This document shows, in pieces, positions 17,686 to 27,604 of a stretch of DNA of 64,000 bases. The DNA comes from Pseudaminobacter sp040045035 (GTDB lineage: Bacteria > Pseudomonadota > Alphaproteobacteria > Rhizobiales > Rhizobiaceae). The position numbers and the translations under genes are program-made. The stretch's first letter is position 1; each line of letters begins with the position of its first letter. Under the pieces are notes generated by a model. The model had not been told where the DNA came from. It did not search any database and worked only from the letters and a program-made list of their open reading frames with translations. The stretch covers positions 186,001 to 250,000 of the forward strand of contig NZ_JBDZDS010000004.1 of NCBI RefSeq assembly GCF_040045035.1, given 5' to 3'.

Positions 17686-18438
17686 ATGGCGCATAAGACG
17701 GCAATCGTAACCGGGGCGGGCACCGGCATAGGCAAGGCGGTCGCCACAGCGCTGCTGAAGGCGGGCTGGAACACCGTCTTCGTGGGAAGGCGTAAATCCG
17801 TGCTCGACGAGGCGATCGCGCAGGCCGGCCCGACCGAGGCGAGAGCGCTCGCCATTGCCTGCGACATCTCCAAGGCTGACGAGGTCGACGCTCTCTTCGC
17901 CGGCGTGGCGGACGCATTCGGCCGCGTCGATCTGCTCTTCAACAATGCCGGCATGGGCTACAAGTCGACGCCGATCGATGAGATCCCCGTCGAAGTCTGG
18001 AACGAGGTGGTTGGCGTCAACCTCACCGGGTCGTTCCTGTGCGCGCGTGCAGCCTTCGGCGCCATGCGCCGGCAGAACCCCCATGGCGGGCGCATCATCA
18101 ACAACGGCTCGGTTTCGGCCCATGCGCCGCGGCCGGGTTCCGTGCCCTACACCGCCACCAAGCACGCCATTACCGGGCTTACCAAGACGCTGGCGCTGGA
18201 TGGCCGGCCCTTCGACATCGCCTGCGGCCAGATCGACATCGGCAATGCGCTGACCGAGATGGCCGTGCCGATGACGCAGGGCGTGCCCCAGGCCAACGGC
18301 ACCATCGCGCCCGAGGCGGTGATGGATGTCGAGCGCGTCGCCGAGGCCGTGCTCTACATGGCCTGCCTGCCGCTCGACGCCAATGTTCTGTTCATGACGG
18401 TGATGGCGACCAAGATGCCCTATGTCGGCAGGGGATGA
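17686..18438 (+). CDS. SDR family oxidoreductase
   Basis: This 250-residue short-chain dehydrogenase starts at the ATG at 17686, with GGGAGGGA upstream. The NAD(P)-binding motif is TGAGTGIG, the NNAG motif follows in LLFNNAGMGY, the catalytic Ser is in NNGSVSAHA, and the Tyr/Lys pair is YTATK. The substrate cannot be told from sequence. Its position directly before tryptophan dioxygenase does not prove a role there, because about 120 AT-rich bases separate them. Confidence 0.9.
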   Translation: MAHKTAIVTGAGTGIGKAVATALLKAGWNTVFVGRRKSVLDEAIAQAGPTEARALAIACDISKADEVDALFAGVADAFGRVDLLFNNAGMGYKSTPIDEIPVEVWNEVVGVNLTGSFLCARAAFGAMRRQNPHGGRIINNGSVSAHAPRPGSVPYTATKHAITGLTKTLALDGRPFDIACGQIDIGNALTEMAVPMTQGVPQANGTIAPEAVMDVERVAEAVLYMACLPLDANVLFMTVMATKMPYVGRG

Positions 18439-18562
18439 GTGATCAGCGATCTCCCAAGAGATATTTTAATCATAAAATTTCATGCTTGAAATGTAGCTTG
18501 GGGAGTGCGATCCTCGCCGGAAAAGGGGAGGGCGGTCGTTCCGCCAGGAAGGGACAGGTCGC

Positions 18563-19396
18563 ATGACGCAAGCTGACAATCCCGCGCAGGGCGCCCAGAT
18601 GGAATTTCGCGGACGCATGTCCTATGGCGACTATCTCCATCTGGAAAAGGTGCTCAATGCGCAGGAGCCGCTCTCCACGGCGCATGACGAACTCTTGTTC
18701 ATCATTCAGCACCAGACTTCCGAACTGTGGATGAAGCTCGCCATCCACGAAATCCGCTCGGCAATCGCGGCGATCCGGGAGGACCGGCTGCAGCCGGCCT
18801 TCAAGATGCTGACCCGCGTGGCGCGCATTTTCGAGCAGCTGAACAGCGCCTGGGACGTGCTGCGCACCATGACGCCGAGCGAATACACGCAGTTTCGCAG
18901 CTCGCTCGGCCAGTCGTCCGGCTTCCAGTCCTACCAGTACCGCGCGATCGAGTTTCTGGCCGGCAACCGCAATGCGGGAATGCTGAAGCCGCATGCGCAC
19001 AAGGACGAGGTCGTCGCGGCGCTGGAGGACATATTGTCGGCCCCGAGCCTCTATGACGAGGCGCTGCGGCTGCTGGCGCGCCAGGGTTTTGACATCGGCG
19101 CCGACGCAACCCGCTCCGACTGGCGCGACACGCGCGGAGAAAGCGAGGAGGTGCTTGCGGCCTGGCGCGAGGTCTACCGCGACCCCGAGCGCTACTGGAT
19201 GCTCTACGAACTGGCCGAAAAGCTGGTCGACTTCGAGGACTACTTCCGGCGCTGGCGCTTCAACCACGTCACCACGGTCGAGCGTATCATCGGCCTGAAG
19301 CGCGGTACGGGTGGCACGTCCGGCGTGTCCTATCTGCGAAAGATGTTGGAGGTTGAACTGTTTCCGGAACTCTGGAAAGTTCGCACCGAGCTTTAG
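18563..19396 (+). CDS. kynA: Tryptophan 2,3-dioxygenase
   Basis: This heme enzyme opens the indole ring of L-tryptophan to N-formylkynurenine, the first step of the kynurenine pathway. The 277-residue length is normal for bacterial TDO. Diagnostic segments are SYGDYLHLEKVLNAQ, DELLFIIQHQTSELWMKL (distal His), SSGFQSYQYRAIEFLAGN, and near the C-terminus FNHVTTVERIIGLKRGTGGTSG with the proximal heme His. It heads an apparent operon with an ABC importer and a RidA protein. Kynureninase and formamidase genes are not in the window. Confidence 0.95.
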   Translation: MTQADNPAQGAQMEFRGRMSYGDYLHLEKVLNAQEPLSTAHDELLFIIQHQTSELWMKLAIHEIRSAIAAIREDRLQPAFKMLTRVARIFEQLNSAWDVLRTMTPSEYTQFRSSLGQSSGFQSYQYRAIEFLAGNRNAGMLKPHAHKDEVVAALEDILSAPSLYDEALRLLARQGFDIGADATRSDWRDTRGESEEVLAAWREVYRDPERYWMLYELAEKLVDFEDYFRRWRFNHVTTVERIIGLKRGTGGTSGVSYLRKMLEVELFPELWKVRTEL

Positions 19397-19464
19397 TGAA
19401 GCCGGTCCGACCCCGGAGGAGGGGCCGGCGGCTGCTACATACTAGGGAAGAGGGAGAGGAACAC

Positions 19465-20604
19465 ATGAGGAAAATTCTTGTCGCCAGCCTGCTGGCGCTG
19501 TCTCTGGGCGCGTCGGCAACGGCACATGCCGACCCGCTGAAGATCGGCATGATCACCACGCTTTCCGGCGGTGGCGCCGGTCTCGGCGTCGACGTGCGCG
19601 ACGGCTTCATGCTGGCGCTGAAGCAGTCGGGTGCCAAGGACATCGAGGTCGTCACCGAGGACGACGCGCAGAAGCCCGAGCTTGCCGTTCAGATCGCCGA
19701 CAAGATGATCCAGAGCGACAAGGTCGACCTGCTCACCGGCATCATCTGGTCGAACCTGGCCATGGCGGTGGTGCCCAATGCGGTGGCCCAGGGCAAGTTC
19801 TATCTCTCGCCCAACGCCGGCCCGTCGGCGCTGGCGGGCGCGAAGTGCGACAAGAACTACTTCAACGTCGCCTACCAGAACGACAACCTGCACGAGGCGA
19901 TGGGTAACTACGCCAACACCGCCGGCTACAAGAAGATGTTCATCCTGGCGCCGAACTACCCGGCGGGCACGGACTCGCTCACCGGCTTCAAGCGCTACTA
20001 CAAGGGTGAGCTGGCCGGCGAGGTCTACACCAAGGTCGGCCAGACCGACTACGCGGCCGAGATCGCCCAGATCCGCGATTCCGGCGCGGATGCGGTGTTC
20101 TTCTTCCTGCCGGGCGGCATGGGCATCGCCTTCATGAAGCAGTACTCGCAGTCGGGCGTCGAGACGCCGGTGATGGGACCGGGCTTCTCCTTCGACCAGG
20201 ACGTGCTCGGCGCGATCGGCGATGCCGCGCTCGGCGTGAAGAACTCGTCCGAGTGGTCCAAGGACCTCGACAACGCAGCCAACAAGAAGTTCGTCGAAGG
20301 CTTCCAGGCCGAGTATGGCCGCCTGCCGTCGCTCTATGCGGCGCAGGGCTACGACACGGCCAGCCTGATCCTCTCGGCGGCCGCCAAGGCCAACGTGAAG
20401 GACGCCGACGCCTTCCGCGCGGCGCTGAAGGAAGCGAGCTTCGATTCCGTGCGTGGCAAGTTCCGGTTCAACACCAACAACCATCCGATCCAGGACATCT
20501 ATGTCCGCGAGGTCATCAAGGAAGGCGACGTGCTGACCAATAAGATCGTGGCCACCAGCTTCACCGACCACGAGGACGCCTACGCCAAGGACTGCAAGAT
20601 GTGA
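19465..20604 (+). CDS. Branched-chain-type ABC transporter substrate-binding protein
   Basis: The product has 379 residues from the ATG at 19465, with GGGAGAGGA upstream. A signal peptide (MRKILVASLLALSLGASATAHA) directs it to the periplasm. The rest is a Leu/Ile/Val-binding-type periplasmic fold: LKIGMITTLSGGGAGLGVDVRDGF, the DDAQKPELAVQIADKMI segment, and a C-terminal DIYVREVIKEGD block. Given the dioxygenase and RidA neighbours, the ligand may be an aromatic amino acid or kynurenine-type metabolite rather than a branched-chain amino acid; this is inference. Confidence 0.9.
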   Translation: MRKILVASLLALSLGASATAHADPLKIGMITTLSGGGAGLGVDVRDGFMLALKQSGAKDIEVVTEDDAQKPELAVQIADKMIQSDKVDLLTGIIWSNLAMAVVPNAVAQGKFYLSPNAGPSALAGAKCDKNYFNVAYQNDNLHEAMGNYANTAGYKKMFILAPNYPAGTDSLTGFKRYYKGELAGEVYTKVGQTDYAAEIAQIRDSGADAVFFFLPGGMGIAFMKQYSQSGVETPVMGPGFSFDQDVLGAIGDAALGVKNSSEWSKDLDNAANKKFVEGFQAEYGRLPSLYAAQGYDTASLILSAAAKANVKDADAFRAALKEASFDSVRGKFRFNTNNHPIQDIYVREVIKEGDVLTNKIVATSFTDHEDAYAKDCKM

Positions 20605-20656
20605 GAAGGCTGGTTTACTCGCAGGCATGAACGGTCCGGCCTGCGAAGTCATCCGG

Positions 20657-20796
20657 CCCCCTCTCTGTCTCGGCTTCGCCTCGACACCTCTCCACCGCTT
20701 CGCAGGGGCGAGGAACCGCGGCGGCGGCTTGGCTCCCTTTCTGTCCCCCCCATGAAATGGGGGAGAGGTGTCGAGAGTAGCGAGACGGAGAGGGGG
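20657..20796. repeat. Intergenic inverted-repeat element
   Basis: A left arm (20657-20694, starting CCCCCTCTCTGTCTCGG) is matched by an imperfect inverted right arm (20757-20796, ending GACGGAGAGGGGG), with GAGAGGTGTCGA against TCGACACCTCTC in the inner part. The roughly 60-base middle contains its own CCCCCCC / GGGGG pairing. Such GC-rich palindromic elements are scattered between genes in rhizobia. It splits the binding-protein gene from the permease genes and may affect mRNA stability. Confidence 0.75.
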
Positions 20797-20835
20797 CTTT
20801 TAAACACGCACACGTAACCTGACGGAACCCGATTC

Positions 20836-21756
20836 TTGTCCACCCCGCTCCTTATCGAGCAACTTCTGAACGGATTGCAGTTCGGCGTGATGCTGTTCCT
20901 GATGGCGGCCGGGCTGACGCTGATCTTCGGCGTCATGGGTCTCATCAATCTGGCGCATGGCTCGCTCTATATGGTCGGCGCCTTCGCTTGTGCTGCGGTC
21001 GCGGCGGCGACCGGCTCATTCTGGCTCGGCCTTGCCGCCAGCCTGGCGGCGGCAGCCGCCGCCGGTGCGCTGGTGGAACTGGTCGTCGTTCGCCGGCTCT
21101 ACGACCGCGACCATCTCGACCAGGTGCTCGCCACCTTCGCGCTGATCCTGATCTTTTCGGAAGGCACGCGCTGGCTGTTCGGTTCATTCCCGCTCTATCT
21201 CGACATTCCGGCGACGCTGTCGGGCGCGATCCAGCTTCCCGGCGGCGGGCGCTATCCGCTCTACCGGCTGGCGATCATCGGTGTCGGCATCCTAGTGGCG
21301 ACCGGGCTTTACCTTCTCATTTCCAAGACCCGGCTTGGTATGCGCATCCGGGCAGGCGAATCCGACCGCGAGATGATCGCTGCACTCGGCGTCGACATCC
21401 GCACGCTCTACACCGTCGTCTTTGCACTGGGCGCGGCCCTTGCCGGGCTCGCCGGCGCGCTGGTGGGCGCGCTGCAATCGGTGCAGGTCGGCATGGGCGA
21501 GCCGGTGCTCATCCTCGCCTTCGTCGTCATCGTCATCGGCGGCATCGGCTCGATCAAGGGCGCCCTGGTCGGCGCGATACTGGTTGGGCTGGTCGACACG
21601 CTCGGCCGTTTCCTGCTGCCAAAACTGTTTTCCGCCTTCATGGGGCCCGCGCAGGGCACGACCATGGGCGCAGCGATCGCCTCCATGCTGATCTATGTCG
21701 TCATGGCGCTCATCCTCGCCTTCCGGCCTCGCGGCCTGTTTGCCGCCAATGCGTGA
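20836..21756 (+). CDS. livH: Branched-chain amino acid ABC transporter permease, LivH type
   Basis: This inner-membrane permease has 306 residues, starts at TTG (20836), and has about eight hydrophobic helices. The family motif VMGLINLAHGSLYMVGAF appears near residues 35-55, and IGGIGSIKGALVGAILVGLVD near the C-terminus matches the loop that contacts the ATPase. No ATG occurs near enough to include the first helix, which supports the TTG start. It pairs with the LivM-type gene downstream. Confidence 0.92.
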   Translation: MSTPLLIEQLLNGLQFGVMLFLMAAGLTLIFGVMGLINLAHGSLYMVGAFACAAVAAATGSFWLGLAASLAAAAAAGALVELVVVRRLYDRDHLDQVLATFALILIFSEGTRWLFGSFPLYLDIPATLSGAIQLPGGGRYPLYRLAIIGVGILVATGLYLLISKTRLGMRIRAGESDREMIAALGVDIRTLYTVVFALGAALAGLAGALVGALQSVQVGMGEPVLILAFVVIVIGGIGSIKGALVGAILVGLVDTLGRFLLPKLFSAFMGPAQGTTMGAAIASMLIYVVMALILAFRPRGLFAANA

Positions 21757-21766
21757 CGGGGTGGGC

Positions 21767-22747
21767 ATGACGCGCGAAACTCTCGTCGGCTTCGTTCTGG
21801 CTGCGCTGCTTCTGGCGTTTCCGCTGGTGGCCTCGGCCATGGACGAACCTTTCTACATAACGCTCGCCACGCGCATGGCCGTGCTGGCGCTGGCGGCCGT
21901 GGGGCTCAACCTCGCGCTCGGCCTCGGTGGCCTCATCTCCTTCGGCCATGCGGCCTTCTTCGGCATCGGCGGCTATGTCGCCGGCATCTTTGCCGCTCAT
22001 GCCTTCAACCAGGAGCCGATCTTTTCGGCACCGTTCGAATTCATGGGCAGCGACCGGATGCCGATGATCTGGCTCGCGGCGCTGCTCATCAGCGCGCTGG
22101 CGGCCCTGCCCATCGGCGCGATCAGCCTGCGCACTTCCGGTGTCTATTTCATCATGATCACCTTGGCCTTCGCCCAGATGATCTACTATTTCGCCATGTC
22201 CTGGCCCGCCTATGGCGGCGAGGACGGGCTGTCGATCCTGGCGCGCAATGCCTTCCCGGGCCTCAATACGGCCAATCCGCTCAGCCTGTTCCTGGTTTGC
22301 TACGGCCTGCTGCTGGTCGCGCTGCTGGTATTCGCGACCGTCCGTAACTCGCGCTTCGGCGCGGCGTTGCAGGCCGGCCGGCAGAACGAGACGCGGCTCG
22401 CAGCCGTGGGCATCGCGCCTTTTTCGGTGCGCCTCGTCGCCTTCGCCATCTCCGCTGCCATCACCGGCCTGGCCGGCGCGCTCTATGCCGATCTGAACCG
22501 CTTCGTCAGCCCGTCAATGTTGTCGTGGCAGATGTCGGGCGAACTCATCGTGCTGGTCATCCTCGGCGGCACCGGCCGGCTGTTCGGGCCGCTGGCGGGC
22601 GCCATGCTGTTCGTGCTGTTCGAATCCGCTCTTGGGGGCCTGACGGAGCGTTGGCAGTTCTTCCTTGGGCTGATCCTGCTCGGCGTCGTGCTGTTCGCAC
22701 GCGGCGGCCTGATGGGCATCGTCGCCGGAAAGGTGCGCCATGGCTGA
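21767..22747 (+). CDS. livM: Branched-chain amino acid ABC transporter permease, LivM type
   Basis: The second permease subunit has 326 residues from the ATG at 21767; an ATG at 21749 overlapping the end of livH is the alternative but lacks a ribosome-binding site. Features are several membrane helices, the motif LGGLISFGHAAFFGIGGYVAG, and the coupling-loop region GELIVLVILGGTGRLFGPLAGA. Its stop overlaps the start of livG by 8 bases, so the two are translationally coupled. Confidence 0.92.
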   Translation: MTRETLVGFVLAALLLAFPLVASAMDEPFYITLATRMAVLALAAVGLNLALGLGGLISFGHAAFFGIGGYVAGIFAAHAFNQEPIFSAPFEFMGSDRMPMIWLAALLISALAALPIGAISLRTSGVYFIMITLAFAQMIYYFAMSWPAYGGEDGLSILARNAFPGLNTANPLSLFLVCYGLLLVALLVFATVRNSRFGAALQAGRQNETRLAAVGIAPFSVRLVAFAISAAITGLAGALYADLNRFVSPSMLSWQMSGELIVLVILGGTGRLFGPLAGAMLFVLFESALGGLTERWQFFLGLILLGVVLFARGGLMGIVAGKVRHG

Positions 22748-23485
22748 GGCGGTCCTGTCCATCCGCGACCTGCGCAAGACTTTTGGCGCGCTGAAGGCAA
22801 CCGACGGCGTCAGCCTCGACCTGAGGCCGGGCGAGATCCATGCCTTGATCGGCCCGAACGGTGCCGGCAAGTCGACGCTGATCCACCAGATCGCCGGCTC
22901 GATCAGGCACGATAGTGGCAACATCCATTTCTTCGGGCACGATGTAGGCACTCTCGGCATGGCCGAGCGGGCGCGGCGCGGTCTTGGCCGCAGCTTCCAG
23001 ATCTCGTCGCTGGCGCCGGAGTTTTCGGCTCTGCGCAATGTCATGCTTGCGGTGCAGGCGCGGCAGGGCTCCAGCTTTCGTTTCCTCAAGCCCGTGATGA
23101 GCGACAGATCGCTGATCGAACCGGCCATGGCCGCGCTGGAGCGCACCGGCCTTGCCGACCGCGCCCGCGTGCCGGCGGCCGAGCTTTCGCATGGCGAGCG
23201 CCGCCAGTTGGAGATCGCGATTGCGCTGGCGCTGGGTCCAAAAGCCTTCCTGCTCGATGAGCCGATGGCCGGCATGGGGCCGGAAGGTTCGCGCAGCCTC
23301 ACCGCGTTCCTCGATAGCTTGCGGCAGGAGGCACCGATCCTGCTGGTGGAGCACGACATGGACGCCGTCTTCGCGCTGGCCGACCGCATTTCCGTGCTCG
23401 TCTATGGCCGCATCATCGCGAGTGGCACCGTGGATGAAATCCGCAGCCACCCGGAAGTGCGCCGCGCCTATCTCGGAGAGGCGGC

Positions 23486-23489
<4 letters not shown>
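22740..23489 (+). CDS. livG: ABC transporter ATP-binding protein, LivG type
   Basis: This 249-residue cytoplasmic ATPase subunit has Walker A GPNGAGKST near residue 37, signature LSHGERRQLEIA (His in place of the usual Gly in LSGGE), Walker B AFLLDEPMAGMG and H-loop LLVEHDMDAVF. It starts inside the end of livM and ends inside the start of livF (ATGA), so the three are cotranscribed. Confidence 0.93.
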
Positions 23490-24172
<683 letters not shown>

Positions 24173-24215
24173 GACGCCACTCGAAATCCCGAACTACCAG
24201 AACTGGAGACTATCC

Positions 24216-24626
24216 ATGACCACCGAAACCATTCACGAGGTGCTTCACCCGGCCAACTGGAAGGCGGCCAAGGGCTATGCCAATGGCATCCTTGCGGATG
24301 GCCGTGTCGTCTATCTCGGCGGCCAGATCGGCTGGAACGCCGATCAGGTTTTCGAGGCGAAGGATCTGGTCGGGCAGACCCGCCAGACCCTCCAGAACAT
24401 CGTCGACGTGCTGAAGGAGGCCGGCGGGCGGCCGGAGCACATCGTCAAGCTCACCTGGTACATCACCGACAAGAAGGAATATCTCGCCAATGTGCGCGAG
24501 ATTGGCGCCGCCTATCGTGAAGTGCTGGGCAAGCACTTCCCGGCCATGGCCATGGTGCAGGTGGTGGCGCTCATGGAAGACGAGGCCAAGGTCGAGATCG
24601 AGGCGACGGCGGTGCTGCCACGCTGA
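24216..24626 (+). CDS. RidA/YjgF/UK114 family protein
   Basis: The product has 136 residues from the ATG at 24216, with CTGGAGAC upstream. Family marks are GRVVYLGGQIGWNA, QTRQTLQNIVDVLKEAGG, VKLTWYITDKKEY and a C-terminal AKVEIEATAVL; the Arg that binds the carboxylate of enamine/imine intermediates is usually in the RVEIE-like tail and here is replaced by Lys. RidA proteins remove reactive enamines or, in some catabolic operons, act as deaminases on aromatic ring-cleavage products. The setting after tryptophan dioxygenase favours a catabolic role. Confidence 0.88.
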   Translation: MTTETIHEVLHPANWKAAKGYANGILADGRVVYLGGQIGWNADQVFEAKDLVGQTRQTLQNIVDVLKEAGGRPEHIVKLTWYITDKKEYLANVREIGAAYREVLGKHFPAMAMVQVVALMEDEAKVEIEATAVLPR

Positions 24627-24825
24627 ACGCACGGCTGACCAGGAGCAATGGACGTCCGCTGAGGCAGGCCTAGGGACGTCCTATCGTCGGTCGAGCTGGT
24701 GAAATCCTACTTTCTTCCAAGGCATGAAGGTTTGGCAAGATCGGTCGCGAGAGCACGACCGATCATGACATGTTGAGTTATCTACCAGAGAGTGCAATCT
24801 AAGGCGTTGCTCGGGGGACTCACCA

Positions 24826-26172
24826 ATGACGCGACCAGGCAAAATCCAAGGGTTGCTTCTAGTTATCTTTGTTTGTCTGTCGATCATAGCCGTTTGCGGC
24901 GCTTATTTCCTCGTCTTGCAAAACCGCCATACGGAGACGCGGCTGGGGGCCAAGATCGACAGGCTGGCGGCACAGCCTCAGCCGATCCCGGACATGCTCC
25001 GGGAAGGCAGGGAAGCATGCAACGTCCGCCTGAAGTCGCTGCCGGCCGTTATTAGCGAGCCAGGCACCTACTGTCTTTCAACTACCATCAACGTTGCGGA
25101 GGCCGGGCGCGACGCCATTACCATAAAGAGCAATGATGTCGTCATCGACGGCCTCGGCCATACGGTCGTCGGCTCCGCCGACCCGGCAACAACCACGCGC
25201 GGCCTCTACGCCGTTGACTATCGCGGTATCACCGTCAAAAATATCCGTTTTTCCGGTTTCAACACCGCGATCCTGATCGGACGCACCGACGAGCTGATTG
25301 CGGAAACCACCACCTATCCGGCAAACGCCCGGTCGCGGGACATCCGCATTTCCGGTGTGGTCGTCGATGGCGCGGCCTTCCAGGGCATCCATGTCCGTGC
25401 CGACAATTTCACCATCGCCGGAAACACGATCATGAGGATTGGGCCGAGCACCGTTGCCCCTCATGCCTTCGCCACCGGAATATCGACGCGAGGCAATGGC
25501 TGCGAAATCAGCGGCAACCGCATCATGCTGGGCGAGCCGACCGGCAATGGCGAGAATGTCGGAATCGCCAATTATCTCGGGGCTGGGTGCCGGATCGAGC
25601 GGAATACGATCGTTTTCGACCGTCTTCCGGAGTTTGGGCGCAACTTCGGCATCTGGACCAGGCCTTCCGGCGGCGCGGTTCCGCTCGTCGCCGACAACCT
25701 CATTTCAGGGGCGCATTATGCGCTCGGGCCTCACGGCATGTTCGAACGCAACCACATCGACAACGCCGTATGCGCCGTGTTCACGCGGCGCCCGTCCGAC
25801 GTCGATGGGTTCTTCGACCTGGGCGGCAATGTCGCGGTCAGGACGGCGGGGATTGTTCGCCCCGGCAGCCGGGAATGCCCCGACGAGATCGAGCGCGCGC
25901 TGTCACGCTATCGCGAGAAGCCGTCCCCCGAAGCCGCCTATCTGGTTGCGCTGTCCTATGGTGAACATTCGCCGATCGAGAATGAAGCCGATTCCATGGC
26001 CTGGTTGATCGTCGCGGCCAAGTCCGGGCATCGGCTCGCGGCAAATCAGATTAGGGGATGGCGCCCCCCGGAGATAAAGGCGGCAGCCGAAAAGATTGCA
26101 GCACGGATTTTGGAAGCCGGAACGCCGGCCGTCGCCGCTGGCGCAGGGCCAGAGATTTCTTCTGATCAATGA
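24826..26172 (+). CDS. Right-handed parallel beta-helix protein with Sel1-like C-terminus
   Basis: The 448-residue protein is probably membrane-anchored or secreted. An N-terminal hydrophobic segment, residues 9-32 (LLLVIFVCLSIIAVCGAYF), serves as signal anchor. Residues 90-330 show short repeating strands typical of a parallel beta-helix (DAITIKSNDVVIDGLGHTV, ITVKNIRFSGFNTAILIG, FQGIHVRADNFTIAGNTI). The last 60 residues (AAYLVALSYGE, SMAWLIVAAKSGHRLAANQ) resemble a Sel1-type helical repeat. Beta-helix proteins often bind or cut polysaccharides; no catalytic motif is evident, so the substrate is unknown. Confidence 0.75.
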   Translation: MTRPGKIQGLLLVIFVCLSIIAVCGAYFLVLQNRHTETRLGAKIDRLAAQPQPIPDMLREGREACNVRLKSLPAVISEPGTYCLSTTINVAEAGRDAITIKSNDVVIDGLGHTVVGSADPATTTRGLYAVDYRGITVKNIRFSGFNTAILIGRTDELIAETTTYPANARSRDIRISGVVVDGAAFQGIHVRADNFTIAGNTIMRIGPSTVAPHAFATGISTRGNGCEISGNRIMLGEPTGNGENVGIANYLGAGCRIERNTIVFDRLPEFGRNFGIWTRPSGGAVPLVADNLISGAHYALGPHGMFERNHIDNAVCAVFTRRPSDVDGFFDLGGNVAVRTAGIVRPGSRECPDEIERALSRYREKPSPEAAYLVALSYGEHSPIENEADSMAWLIVAAKSGHRLAANQIRGWRPPEIKAAAEKIAARILEAGTPAVAAGAGPEISSDQ

Positions 26173-26200
26173 TTCCGCTTCGCGAGGGCAATCGTGCGCA

Positions 26201-27070
26201 ATGGCCCGTAGAGTTGAGGTGGCAGGCCGTGCTAGCCTGCACTCCAGCCGCGGTGACGGCAGGCTGCAGGCGGGAATGCAGGTGAGGACCAGCGGCATTG
26301 GACGCGTCGTGTTTTGGGGAGGCGGCAGCCTGTGGATCGGGCACGCAATGGCCCCGAGCGAGCTTCACGCCCATCACGCCATCCAGATAGCGTTTGGCCT
26401 GGACGGACCGATCGAATTGCGGACCGGCATCACGATGCCGTGGGGCAGCTTCAGCGGAGCGCTTGTTCCCCCCGACCTGCCGCACGAATACCGCGCCACC
26501 GGACGGCACGTCGCCAACGTCTTCTTCGAACCCGAGACGCCGCTCGGGCGCCGTCTGCTCGAGCGGTTTGGAAGAGGAGGACTCGCGTCGATCGACGCCG
26601 AGGAGGCGCGAAGAGTGACCGCTCCACTGGCGGACGCCTTTGCCTCGTCTGCCGCCGATGAAATCCTGGAGGAGAAGGCGCGCGCAGTGCTGGCCCAGCT
26701 TGCCGGCGGCGCTGCGCCCCGGAGTTCCACCGACAGACGCATCCTGCGCGCCACCAGTTGGATCGCTGCGCATCTCGACGAGTCCCTGACGCTTGCCCAG
26801 GCCGCCGCCGTGGCCGGGCTTAGCGAGGGGCGTTTCCGCCACCTTTTCGTAGCCGAGACCGGCATAGCCTTTCGCCCCTATGTGCTCTGGAGCCGTCTCA
26901 ACCGCGCACTGGAGCTGGGCTTCGGAGGCACTTCATGGACCGAGGCGGCCCATGCGGCCAATTTCGCCGACTCGGCTCATCTCACGCGCACCTGCCGCCG
27001 TATGTTCGGCCTTGTGCCGACCTCCCTGCGCATTCGCCAAGCCGCCAGCGCTGCTGAAGCCTCCGCATGA
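26201..27070 (+). CDS. AraC family transcriptional regulator
   Basis: The product has 289 residues from the ATG at 26201; the ATG at 26276 is also possible and gives a tighter cupin domain. The N-terminal part is a cupin-like sensor (HAHHAIQIAFGLDGPIEL). The C-terminal 100 residues carry the two AraC helix-turn-helix motifs: LTLAQAAAVAGLSEGRFRHLF and WTEAAHAANFADSAHLTRTC, followed by FGLVPTSLR. It lies 88 bases upstream of the FixH-like/peroxidase pair on the same strand and may regulate it, or it may be unrelated; its effector is unknown. Confidence 0.9.
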   Translation: MARRVEVAGRASLHSSRGDGRLQAGMQVRTSGIGRVVFWGGGSLWIGHAMAPSELHAHHAIQIAFGLDGPIELRTGITMPWGSFSGALVPPDLPHEYRATGRHVANVFFEPETPLGRRLLERFGRGGLASIDAEEARRVTAPLADAFASSAADEILEEKARAVLAQLAGGAAPRSSTDRRILRATSWIAAHLDESLTLAQAAAVAGLSEGRFRHLFVAETGIAFRPYVLWSRLNRALELGFGGTSWTEAAHAANFADSAHLTRTCRRMFGLVPTSLRIRQAASAAEASA

Positions 27071-27157
27071 GCGGCTAGCCCTTTCATTCAAGCGCTGCGA
27101 TCCCTTCCGTCATAAAGGAGCCGCTTCAAAAATTGGCGCTCTTGGAAAGGGAAACAA

Positions 27158-27604
27158 ATGGCAGCGATTTTGAACCGTGTCGCCCTGCTTTGGCTGTTGC
27201 TGGCAGGTGTGACGATAGCATGCGGCGTGGCGGCGGCGGCAATGATGATGTCGCCTCCGAAGGACCTCGATCTCTCGCTCCGGCAGAGCTCTGCCGGCGG
27301 GGCCTACAAGATTGTGCTGGAGCCCGGCACCGATCCGGTGCCGCTCCGGCAGATTCACAGCTGGACCATAAGCGTCACCACTCCCGCCGGGGTGCCGGTC
27401 GACGGCGCGGTGATAGCGGTCGACGGCGGCATGCCGCAGCATGGCCACGGCCTGCCTACCAAGCCGCAGGTCACGAAAGAACTGGGGCACGGCCGCTATC
27501 TTCTCGAAGGCGTGAAGTTCAACATGTCGGGGTGGTGGAAGCTTTCGGTCCGCGTCAACGGGACCAAGGGCACCGACGAGGCCACCTTCAACCTGGTGTT
27601 ATGA
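27158..27604 (+). CDS. FixH-like / YtkA-domain periplasmic protein
   Basis: This 148-residue protein has an N-terminal membrane anchor (LLWLLLAGVTIACGVAAAA) and an exported immunoglobulin-like domain. The PAGVPVDGAVIAVDGGMPQHGHGL segment has the Met/His-rich loop of FixH/YtkA-type proteins, which are linked to copper handling or oxidase assembly. The start has a good GGAAAGGG site. Its stop overlaps the start of the di-heme peroxidase (ATGA), so the two are coupled. Confidence 0.8.
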   Translation: MAAILNRVALLWLLLAGVTIACGVAAAAMMMSPPKDLDLSLRQSSAGGAYKIVLEPGTDPVPLRQIHSWTISVTTPAGVPVDGAVIAVDGGMPQHGHGLPTKPQVTKELGHGRYLLEGVKFNMSGWWKLSVRVNGTKGTDEATFNLVL

